NCBI GenBank assembly: GCA_032718475.1
Contig: JAUCBJ010003834.1
Location: 1-64,000 of the forward strand
Direction: 5' to 3'
DNA: 64,000 nucleotides
Source of the DNA: Nemertoderma westbladi
Lineage: Eukaryota; Xenacoelomorpha; Nemertodermatida; Nemertodermatidae
In this document: positions 21,505-30,408 of the stretch, one piece after another
How positions within the stretch are numbered: the stretch's first letter is position 1
Layout: each line of letters begins with the position of its first letter
The notes under the pieces: model-generated
What the model saw: the letters and a program-made list of their open reading frames with translations, nothing else
The model's database searches: none
What the model was told of the DNA's origin: nothing
Position numbers and translations under genes: made by a program

Positions 21505-22264
21505 AGTGCATGATGATTTGGATGTCCTACCTTCTCCTGTTGGAGATTAGCGTTTCCTGGTGCTGTGGGCATATATTCCATGAAGGTTGTGATCTCCTCT
21601 AGGATGAGTGTCTGATCTGTTGGAATCTGTGAAAAATTTTTGCGCTTGTTCGTATGGGTGACTGGTAGTAGTAGGTCGTTGGTTTATATGTAGATTCTTT
21701 GTGGTAATGGGTTGGCTGTGGATGGTATGATGTATCTGTTTGTGTTGGTACTGGTACTGAGTGATGTTTCACAACATGGCCGTATGACGGATTGATTCTG
21801 CAGCTTTGCGTTGTTGACTGCTTACAACTGTCCTTCACAGGTGGATGTGACTGGTCCAACGGCTTTGGCACATTCTCCATATGTTCCAATTCACTCTGGC
21901 TGCCATAAGTTGAAGCTGAGTCTAGAATTGTCCAGTAGTTTTCAGTAGGAATTGGTGGAGGGTTGTTGTTTATGATGCATTTGTTGTGGCGTTTTCATGA
22001 GCGTTTTGATTGCTTACTTGCTGGTATGCTAACAGTAGTCTCCTCAATATAGTGATTAGTGGTATTGATGCTGTCTCCTGTTGCTGATTCGTTTGTATGT
22101 TGTCTGAGTGGTTTGGTGCTGAAGCTAGCTTTCGCACAATTATTATGTTCAATTGTTTTCTTCATGGATGATTCTAGTATATACCGTGCATTCCTTTCAT
22201 GAGACAATTCATCTGCCAATCGTATAATTTCATCTTTTAAATCCATAAGTTTACTTTCGATCAT
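21505..22264 (-). pseudogene. LINE-U ORF1, coiled-coil and low-complexity linker
   Basis: The frame 22,264-21,995 begins with a predicted amphipathic helix (MIESKLMDLKDEIIRLADEL) that looks like a coiled coil, as in many ORF1 proteins that trimerise. The frame 21,889-21,599 is rich in His, Pro, Gln, Ser and Tyr. Frames change between the pieces. The assignment to ORF1 rests on position between the protease-like and RRM-like parts on the same strand. Confidence 0.5.
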
Positions 22265-23424
22265 ACAAATTTGGCTTTGTGAGCTGAGGCTACAGATATA
22301 AGGTCGAACTTAAGTGTCTCGAGGTTTGTAATATCTTTATTTAGTAGATCATTGTTCTTGAGACGTTTTCTACATGCTTCTGTGAAGCATTGTTCGTGAA
22401 GGCACTTCAGCAGTTCATAGACATCATTACAGATTTCTACTCGGGAACCTCTTTGTTTCAGTTGTAGGGATACAGACTGGACCGGAGACATTAAGAGTTT
22501 TACTTCCTTAAGCAGTTCGAATCTGTGGTCTGTGTCACTATCGTTAAGTCTTTCTGTAATAGTCTGGAGTGCAAGTCGTTTGGGAAGGGCAAGTAGTTGG
22601 TATGCCAACACTGTATAGTTGATTACCTCATTCCATGGGTCCTGTGGGGTAGTAATCCTGTTCATAGTGTTTGAGTTAGTTGTATTATGTTGAGTAAGGA
22701 TTTTTGGTAGTGTAATAGGTGCTACAGCTTCATCTTGTTGCTCTGTTAGGGGTTGTATAGGTGGTGACATATGATTTGTTGTAATAACTGTAGTGATCCA
22801 CTTCCGGAGTACATTACTGGATGGTAAAAGTTCTGCAATGGTATCTAATGAGTTGTATATGAATCCATAGGCAAATGCACATAAATACATACCACAGTCA
22901 TAGTCATTAAGCTGGTTTGGGAGTATGTGCCGAGAACAAATTCCTGACCATCTTTCTTTGTATTTGCTGGCCCTGGAGTGATGTTGAGGTGCCTTGTCAT
23001 CAATAAAATTCAGGATATAAGAAAGTGTATTGGTTGTTTGGTTCGGATAAATATTGCCCATTAAACAAAATTTAAATATTTCTTTGTCTTAAAGGTTAGC
23101 CACATGTAGCATATGATGTCCAATACCTTTAGAATCTATTTTACATTCTGGTAGAAGCAACCATTCTGTCTGTGTCTGGAAGTATTGCCTGGCAACAAAT
23201 TTAACCGCAGTTGCAATATTATATGGTTTATTCGATGGGTTGCGTATTTTGTATGTGAGCTGTGATGAAATTGCACCAACTCTGTTGGTAGTTGCTGTTT
23301 CAAGTATGGATAGGAAGCGGTCAATGATTGAAGTTGTTATTTGGGTTTTAGGCTCAAGTGATGCCAGGTCAATAGTATCAAGGCAATCATTATGAAAGAT
23401 TTTTGTGGCTGACTTAGAGGCCAA
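22261..23424 (-). pseudogene. LINE-U ORF1, Ulp1/C48-like cysteine protease domain
   Basis: The first frame (23,424-23,089) has the candidate catalytic histidines in GIGHHMLHVAN (codons at about 23,113-23,118). The second frame (23,061-22,261) has SYILNFIDD, then QLNDYDCGMYLCAFAYGF with the catalytic Cys codon at 22,904-22,906. The order His block, strand, helix and DCG motif is that of the Ulp1/SENP-adenain (C48) fold. A frameshift near 23,060-23,090 separates the two halves. C48 proteases cleave SUMO-like or viral precursor proteins; in a retroelement the substrate is unknown. The rest of the second frame (22,770-22,261) is helical and unassigned. Domain call by motif, not by search. Confidence 0.65.
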
Positions 23425-24669
23425 GAATTTTTGGGCCTGCTTATTTGGGGAGTCCTTGTGCTTGGTTGTTACTACCGGAGACAGGAGCTCAATATCACTG
23501 TCCTGAAAATCTTGGGGAACTACGGGCTCACTGTTGGCAGTAGGTTCCAGGGTGGGGTTAATTAGCTGGGAGCAGCTTCCCCATTCTGACCTACTTGTGA
23601 TGGATTGCGTGGTGGGTGATAGGTTGGCATAAACCTAGTTTGCCATGATCCATCATTCATTACGTCTTCTACTATAGGCAGTGAGTTTGGGGTAATCTCT
23701 GAGTACTGACCGTTGAGATCCATTGATTCACCGGAGACAGAGGGTTTAGCATGTGCATCCTCTTCAGTCGAGATATACTGGTAGATTTTGTGATGTTTTT
23801 TGCACTGTTTAGGTGGAGTACATAGCTTTAAGTTATTTTTCCATCTTTGTGTTAGGGCGTTTATGGGTTTACCCTTTGGCTTCTTGTATAAGGTCTATGG
23901 TGACATGCCCGGCTTTGGGTCTCAACTATCTTGTACTATCAACTATCAAGTATCTTATTTTTGAGGGGTTTTGGGTGTCTCTTCGGAGCAGCTTTGCTTT
24001 CCAGTGATGTGTGGATCCTGAAAGTTTGTGGTGTCTCAGTGATTATCCAGGAAGATAGAGGGGTGTGTAAAGAGGTGGGGGTGTGTACAGTAGGTGAGGT
24101 GTGTATGGGACTCATAAGTATAGTTTTAGTAGTGGATATTGATGTAGTTGTGATGCTGCTAGTGGTTGGAAGGGTTGTGGTTGGTAGGGTTGTGGCTGGT
24201 ATATAGCATTGGACTGATTCTCCTAAGATGTCAGAGAGGTTATTAGGCAATGGTGCTTCTGTCGTGGTAATGGAATCGTAGATGTTGCCTTCCATATTAT
24301 CAAGTTTAAGTGGTACACATACGGTGCTCTCACCATCATCCGATTGTTGGCTAGAGTAGTAAAAGGAATATGAGCAGTGACACCCTCATTGTATAAACCA
24401 CTATGATTCAAATTGATGCGGGATGGTTTACACTGTGGCAGGAATGGGGTGTTTGGAATGGCACGGTTTTTCCATGATCCATCTTCTTGGAGATCCTGAA
24501 TTTCTATCCAGTTTACAGTATTCTCAGGGATACTACTTTGAATCTCCTTCTGTCGATTATTACAGTCAGTAGTTTGAGTACATTGTGTCGAATTGATCCA
24601 TCCTTGACTCCTTGTAATCAGCCTATGTTGAATTGCATCCGTCTTGGGATGTCTTTGTTTTCTATTTGA
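23425..24669 (-). pseudogene. LINE-U ORF1, N-terminal fragments
   Basis: Broken frames on the minus strand carry recurring DGSW blocks (DGSWKNRAIPNTPF near 24,470 and NDGSWQTRFMPTYHPP near 23,650). They also carry a Lys/His-rich stretch (LKLCTPPKQCKKHHK near 23,820) and a Thr/Ser/Pro-rich stretch (24,295-23,939). They lead towards the protease-like domain without a gap. I take them as the amino-terminal part of ORF1, but no named domain is visible. Confidence 0.4.
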
Positions 24670-24674
24670 GATTT

Positions 24675-25706
24675 TTATATGCGTTGGTGAGGAAGCCTGT
24701 GTTTCATGAGGCTTGGAGGTTTGGTTTGGTTTGGTGGTTGGTTTGGTTTGGTTGACTGATGTGGAGCTGTGAAAGTTGTGTGTACTGATTGTGGTGATAG
24801 GACGGAAGTGTAGGTCATGGCAGCAGAGGGAACTTTGTTAGATGGATTTGTGGTATATGTGGCCATATTGGTCGACACTGTGGTATTACGATCAGTGATA
24901 ATATTGCGTGCAGTTATCGGGGTATAAGGTAAAGGGTCAGTGTACATCAAGGTAGGTGAGATAGTAGAAAGTGGGTTGTATGTTCGTGGGCCTTGGGCTG
25001 TATACACTAGGTTATCAGAGTAACTAGTTGATATGCTTACTGTAACTACTGAAGAAGTAACAAACCCAATTTCCGATGTGTCCTCAGTCCTGTCTTCAGA
25101 CATAGTTGGCGACCCGATGATGCCACTCGCTAAGCACCCCTGGTCCAGGTCACAGGCTGAATGGATACCCGGGCCTACCTGGACCAGAGATGCTAGGCCA
25201 AAGGGAGTTCTTGATGTGATTGGCTTTGCAGTTAAACCCAACGTCGACACCCCGGATTTATCGATCGTGGATGATAAGACCCCGGATTTATCGATCATGG
25301 ACATCACTGTTTTCAAACCCGACGTCGAGACCAAGGATTTATCGATCGTGGACGTCGTCGTTTTCAAGCCCGACGTTGAGAACCCGGATTTATCGATCGA
25401 GGACGTCGTCGTTGTTAACCCCGACATTGAGATCCCGGATTTATTGATCGTGGACGTCATCGTTGGTAATCCCGACATTGAGATCCTGGATTTATCGATC
25501 GTGGACGTCGTCATTGTTAATCCCGACATTGAGATCCTGGATTTATCGATCGTGGATGTCGTTGTTGTTAAACCCAATGTTGAGATCCCGGATGTATCGA
25601 TCGTGGACGTTGTCGTTGTTAAACCCGACGTTGAGACCCTGGATTTATCGATCGTGGACGTCGTCGTTTTCAAGCCCGACGCCGAAACCCCAGATTTATC
25701 GATCAT
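24675..25706 (-). CDS. Ser/Thr-rich repeat ORF of unknown function
   Basis: A 343-codon minus-strand frame. Residues 1 to about 155 are copies of a 17-residue repeat (consensus STIDKSGVSTSGLKTTT) encoded by the 51-bp minisatellite. Residues about 155-343 are unique, rich in Thr, Ser and Pro, with no named domain. It lies directly upstream of the LINE-U ORF1 fragments on the same strand and has similar composition, so it may be the start of that ORF1 or of an independent mucin-like gene. The ATG at 25,706 lies inside the array, so the true start is unknown. A plus-strand frame overlaps it, and I cannot exclude that neither is translated. Confidence 0.3.
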   Translation of the reverse strand: MIDKSGVSASGLKTTTSTIDKSRVSTSGLTTTTSTIDTSGISTLGLTTTTSTIDKSRISMSGLTMTTSTIDKSRISMSGLPTMTSTINKSGISMSGLTTTTSSIDKSGFSTSGLKTTTSTIDKSLVSTSGLKTVMSMIDKSGVLSSTIDKSGVSTLGLTAKPITSRTPFGLASLVQVGPGIHSACDLDQGCLASGIIGSPTMSEDRTEDTSEIGFVTSSVVTVSISTSYSDNLVYTAQGPRTYNPLSTISPTLMYTDPLPYTPITARNIITDRNTTVSTNMATYTTNPSNKVPSAAMTYTSVLSPQSVHTTFTAPHQSTKPNQPPNQTKPPSLMKHRLPHQRI

Positions 25707-26035
25707 GGAAGGTCGTCGTTTTCAAGCCCGACGTTGAGATCCCGGATTTATCGATCGTGGACTTCGTCATTGTTAAACTCGACGTCGAGATCCCAGATTT
25801 ATCGATCGTGGACATCGTCGTTGTTAAACCCGATGTCGACACCTCGGATTTATCGATCGTGGACGTCGTCGTTTTCAAGCCCGACGTTGAGACCCCGGAT
25901 TTATCGATCATGGACGTCGTCGTTGTTAAACTCGACGTCGAGATTCCGGATTTATCGATTGTGGACGTCGTCGTTGTTAAACCAGACGTCGAGACCCCGG
26001 ATTTATCGATCGTGGACGTCGTCGTTGTTAATCTT
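25240..26035. repeat. 51-bp minisatellite, about 15 copies
   Basis: The unit contains GGATTTATCGATCGTGGACG and is 51 bp, hence in-frame. On the minus strand it reads as a Ser/Thr-rich 17-mer; on the plus strand as PDLSIVDVVVVKPDVET. One or two frameshifting changes occur near 25,710. Substitutions are scattered over the unit. Confidence 0.9.
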
Positions 26036-26700
26036 TATACCATTATACCATTATACTTACCGTTTTTCTGTAGGCTATATTGCTTACTATACAGTGCATT
26101 AACCAATACACAAACACAATGTAAAATAAACTATCAGTATCAGTCATATTTACAGCATTAGGCCTACCTACTGACTACACTCCACAGCATCAGTCGTCTT
26201 GTTATCTTGTTAACGGTACAGGTACTGTGGTAGTTTGAGCGAGATACTTGACATAATGAAGCTACAGTAGGTAGTAACTACCGGTAGTTAGTAATTTCTT
26301 GAAGTCAGTATATTGATTGTTCAGTACGGACTATATAATATAAACCATTGATATATTATTGATATTGAATAGTCAGTCATAATAAGTAATTATGTAAATA
26401 TTATATCTTCAACTTTTTTAAAATAATTGGCAATTAATTGCAATTAATTTAATAATTGATTTTGTAAATTCGCAATTACAATGAATTGATTGGTTCAAGA
26501 CTTTAATTGCAATTAATTGATTGATATAATTTCCAATTGCAATTAATTGATTGATAGCGTGCAATTAAATTGCAATCAATTTTTGATAACCCTAGCTATC
26601 CAGGGTCCATTGTTATGCAATACACCCCTTCCCTTACACGGGCCCCCAGTACACAGCCTATGGCCGCCATCCAATAGCAGTAGGAAGTGATTGACAAGTC
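26036..26700. other. AT-rich DNA with AATTG-rich repeats
   Basis: About 26,425-26,585 is built of short overlapping AATTGCAATTAATTGATTG-like words, many self-complementary. No gene is seen. Confidence 0.6.
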
Positions 26701-26714
26701 ACCTTCAAAACTCT

Positions 26715-26830
26715 ATCCAGGCACCAATATTAATTGGTCTATATTATTGAGTAATTATATCTAATATTGTTCGAATGTGCACCAATATTAATTGGTCTAT
26801 TATATTGGGTAATTATATTTAACATTGTTT
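26715..26830. repeat. Direct repeat of about 60 bp, two copies
   Basis: CACCAATATTAATTGGTCTAT followed by a TATTGRGTAATTATAT block occurs at about 26,720 and again about 60 bp later. Each copy contains ACCAAT and ATTGGT as inverted arms. Confidence 0.75.
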
Positions 26831-26910
26831 GAACGTAAAGTCTCTGCCCAGAAAGTCCACCTGCGCGCAGGTGATAATTAGGGGTCAACTCCATATTGAC
26901 CCCACAACAG

Positions 26911-26942
26911 GCTATAAATAGGGGCACATCGGGACTAAAACT
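26911..26942 (+). promoter_or_regulatory. TATA-box promoter-like segment
   Basis: GCTATAAATAGGGG is a strong TATA match, with a plausible start about 25-30 bp downstream near ACATCGGGACT. It follows the 60-bp repeats and precedes a GC-richer segment, as in an LTR or other element promoter. No ORF follows that I can assign. Confidence 0.4.
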
Positions 26943-27012
26943 TCAAGAGTTTTTCACTCTGCCTAAGGCATAACTGTTGAGCCCTGCTCCTCAGTACAGC
27001 AGAGGTCCCTGG

Positions 27013-27262
27013 CCTAGAAGTCAGCTCTGTTCCGAGTTGGGGCTGTCTTTGTTGCTGGATCGGGCCTGCGAAAGGCTTTGCGGTCGCCAGTAACTTAAGA
27101 CGATTCCGCCGTCGGACTGCTGTACTATCTTAGCCTAAAAGCCAACTCTGCTCCAAAGTTGGGGCCCTCTTTGTTGCTGGATCGGGCCTGCGAAAGGCTT
27201 TGTGGTCGCCAGTCAGCTCTCAGCTCTCGTGGTCGCCAGTAACGTAAGGCGGTGCCGCCGTT
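27013..27262. repeat. Direct duplication with a period of about 122 bp
   Basis: Two diverged units share GTTGCTGGATCGGGCCTGCG at 27,051 and 27,173. The second unit has an extra piece of about 25 bp (TCAGCTCTCAGCTCTCG). It adjoins the tail of a truncated RTE copy. Confidence 0.75.
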
Positions 27263-27271
27263 GGTCTGAGG

Positions 27272-27625
27272 ACTACTACTACTAGGATCGGCATGCTGCA
27301 TTGCAGCTGCATTTTTAAGAATGCTGTGCCGGCTTATCGACAAAATTGCACCGCCACAACTCCCTATCACCCATGACATTTGCTAGATCATCCGCATCTT
27401 CAAGGCCAGTGTCCTTTAAGATGCGTCTGAAGAAAGTCATGGGCTGTCCACCATGCTTATTCACTCCATGAGGCTGCCAAAGTACAAGATTATGCACTGG
27501 CTGGTCCTCACGGCGAAAGCAATGTCCTGCAAAGCGGAGGCGATTTTGTTCTAGTGTCAAGCTTGGGGGAACCAATGAGACACCTCCAATGTTATATAGT
27601 GTCTGGTTGGAGATGTGTGCATTGT
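27272..27625 (-). mobile_element. 5'-truncated RTE-like LINE copy (C-terminal end)
   Basis: The minus strand gives the last about 100 codons of the RTE ORF (from NAHISNQTLYNIGG to its stop), the short 3' UTR and a (TAG)n tail at 27,272-27,283. It is nearly identical to the full-length copy. The 5' break is near 27,625, after which unrelated AT-rich sequence follows. No target duplication is obvious. Confidence 0.9.
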
Positions 27626-28262
27626 GGCAATTAAACTCCAACAATTCTCTAAAGTTTCTATAGCGTTATGGAAGTGTGTTCGAAGTGTCTACCCAGATTG
27701 AAAGCAAAATTTACTTTTTTCTATTTTTGTACTGTAGTTTGACAGATGGGCTATTTTGGGGTGATAGTGGTTTCTCGATCAATTTATATTTTTACTACAA
27801 ATTTTCAAAATTTGAAATTTTTGATAAAAAAACTGAAATTTTTATTCTAAAAAATCTTTAATTTTTATTACAATTATGAAAATTTTAGATATTATAATCG
27901 TTAAGTAAGATGAGAAAATATTACCCCAAGGGACAACTGATCTTCAAACTCCTCTAGTCACAAACGCAAAAAACTCTAATACGACAACACAAAACCAATT
28001 ATATATTAATTAAAAAGATAATGTAAAAAATGCAAAAAACGGCGTTGCAATTAGATTTCTGCTTTTCGATGTGGGTGCCACCTCAACATTTGGTTCCTCT
28101 CAGACAAAATCTTCAAATTTAGTGTATGTTACAAGGTTGTGTTCGATTGTCTTTGATTTTAGCTGTCCGACTTTCGTATTGAAATTGCCTACTACTACAT
28201 GTACAGTAGTATGATATTCAGTGCGATCTGTGCATTATGAAGATGTGCTAAAGGGGTATTGG
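27626..28262. other. AT-rich DNA, no gene seen
   Basis: A/T-rich sequence with poly-T stretches and only spurious short frames. Confidence 0.5.
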
Positions 28263-28525
28263 GTCGAAGGTCCGAATGAGACGAAGGTCCGAATGGGATG
28301 AAGGTCCGAAAGTGGCCGTCTGGGTTGCTTTTTCTTCGGACCTTCGCCCTGTTCGGACCTTTGTCGCATTCGGACCGTCGCCCTGGGTGTGTTGGACCTT
28401 CGCGTACGGCCAAGAACTGTAGAGACTTTATAGAGGAGAAGGTTTGTATGGGCCAATGGCAACAAACATTAGTTGTTTATCATGCCATGACGAAGGTCCG
28501 AATAACCAGGACGAAGGTCCGAAAT
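28263..28525. repeat. Mirrored 17-bp array (hairpin-forming)
   Basis: GAAGGTCCGAA occurs at 28,266, 28,283 and 28,300 (17-bp steps). Its reverse complement occurs at 28,335, 28,352 and 28,369 (17-bp steps), with a variant at 28,392. Two more forward copies lie at about 28,492 and 28,513. The two half-arrays can pair as a long hairpin. Confidence 0.85.
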
Positions 28526-28629
28526 GATGTGGAAATCTTTCTCACACCGTCATGTGAATTGTAACGACAAATGATTTATGAAACTCTTATATTGACAAAC
28601 GTATTAACAAATTCATTCTGAGCTACATG

Positions 28630-28785
28630 TATTTAATGTGTATAAGGACCCTCTTGGAAATAAGCTGCAAAGCTTTAGGGGTAATCCTATATGTTATGTT
28701 GGACAATACCTTTATACCGGTACAGTGTTTGGTGTATTTGTTATTGTTTTTACATAATGTATAAATAAATCTATCTATCTATCTT
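28630..28785 (+). mobile_element. 3' end of a CR1/L2-like LINE (tail only)
   Basis: The sequence has the form of a LINE 3' UTR: a small stem around AGCTGCAAAGCTTTAGG, then AT-rich DNA ending in AATAAA and a (ATCT)n tail at about 28,768-28,783. No coding part remains. The family is inferred from the layout only. Confidence 0.45.
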
Positions 28786-29158
28786 CATGTAATTTAAATT
28801 TAAAAACGCTGCTTGGATAAGCCATCATTCAAACAAGAGCAAGCATAGCCTAAACTGTATGTGACACTGTATTAACAAGGAGCAAAGCAACTTGCGAGAT
28901 TCTATGTTTAAATCAATTTTCAACGTACAGTACTTTCTCCAGATAAACAGTATTTTTTAAACATAACGTCAAATATTTAACTTATTCCATCTTATGAAGT
29001 TGGTAATAAATTTAATGGAGTAGGCCTAGGCATACGGACATTCTGACTATTATAGTTTAACGTTAGGGGACCTTCCATATATTACGAACACCAATTTGCC
29101 AATTTTTCACCCAAAAACCCTCCCACCCACTACTCCCCTTTTAAATCGAAAATATGTA
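28786..29158. other. No recognisable gene
   Basis: Intergenic sequence up to the target site of the outer BEL/Pao element. Confidence 0.5.
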
Positions 29159-29163
29159 GGCCT
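29159..29163. repeat. Target-site duplication of outer BEL element, left copy
   Basis: GGCCT, identical to 59,952-59,956 just outside the other LTR. Five bp is usual for BEL/Pao integration. Confidence 0.9.
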
Positions 29164-29706
29164 TGTGACGGGATCCAGGAGGGATCCCGATTTATCCGGT
29201 GTGGTAATTTAGTCCACGCGTCCCCGCCGTGTATAAGGATGAAATAAAGTAACTGAGTTCTGAAGTTCGGTGTATAATAATAATAGGGCATAGGATATAG
29301 ATATAGATATAATGTGTACAAGGCGGGATACGGTAACTAAAGTCCCGTGATCCCCTAACTAAACTAAAGTACAATACCAACCTACGCTAGCACTGCTGCA
29401 CTGAGATAACTGAATCACTGATTAATAGGTTATTGGTTATATTGCACGGTGGCCTTATTGCTACTCAATCGATGCCTTGCCCCCCTCTGATTGGTTGTTA
29501 CCCTTGTTGGCGCCCCGTGGAGTGTTCCCGTTCACTCCACCTGTTCTCTCTGGGTTAGGGGTTTGGCCCCTGACCCTCTATTGTGTGCTTCCTTCCCACT
29601 CTTATTGGGATGGCACGAGTTGGTTAATTGCCCAATCTCGTGGCTCCCAATATTGCTTATCGGCTTATAACTTTATGGGGTGTTAGCGGGATTGAATAAG
29701 CTAACA
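29164..29706 (-). repeat. Outer BEL element, 3' LTR
   Basis: 543 bp, appearing identical to 59,409-59,951. It begins TGTGACGG and ends GCTAACA in plus orientation. A (ATAGAT)n-like stretch near 29,295 and a GGATCC-AGG-AGGGATCC inverted motif lie at the plus-strand start. Confidence 0.95.
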
Positions 29707-29716
29707 CTCCCCCCCA
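29707..29716 (-). promoter_or_regulatory. Polypurine tract of the outer element
   Basis: On the minus strand the bases just before the 3' LTR read a run of Gs followed by AG, the expected primer for plus-strand DNA synthesis. Directly upstream, 29,716-29,726 and 29,734-29,744 form an 11-bp hairpin (ATGCTATCTTC). Confidence 0.75.
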
Positions 29717-29744
29717 TGCTATCTTCCCGGTAAGAAGATAGCAT

Positions 29745-30408
29745 CAACCAAAAAGTGCGCTACAATCCCGCTGGATCCCGATCTAGTATCGGGTGTGGGG
29801 TGGAATTCTTTTCTCTTGGAGCCGGCTTTCCAGGCCGCCCCCTATGGGTATGATAACGCTACCCTGTGTGCCTGGCGTCTCATGTCGGGCCGATCGCGCT
29901 CACCTCTTCACGCGACTTTTGTTTCCCCAACACTTTCGCCCTATCTCCCCTCTACTCTCACCCTAACTCTCTCATACCCCCGGACTTCCTCGTCCCTCAC
30001 TCAGCCTCTTATTCTCCCCCCCCACACTAGAATTGCGTTCGCACTCTCTCCGCACTTCGCACTCTTACTCCGATCCTCAACTCCACTTTGACTATTTTAT
30101 CTCTCCTGACGAACCTCCCCCCCCTCTCGTGCCGTCGCACTCAAGAAGCGTGAAATTGTCAGTTGTCTCGTCCATAGTGCCATAGTCAGTTATCCCCCAG
30201 TCCCAGTAGCTAATTGAGAAAGGTTGTATGACTATAGTACTTACTCCAAACGTATGTATTTTAGATTACTAATTACTACGTACGTACATACAAATTGCAC
30301 TTATATGATTATTTGCATTAATTAAATTTACACTTAATAGTTCGTACGTTCCACGCGGCGCCTTCCAGGCACACCACGTCTCAGTCTCACTCCCTCGACT
30401 CTGAGAAC
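29745..30408 (-). other. Outer element, 3' untranslated region
   Basis: Pyrimidine-rich on the plus strand between the extra ORF and the polypurine tract. No coding frame continues the ORF, and no envelope-like gene is seen. Confidence 0.6.
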
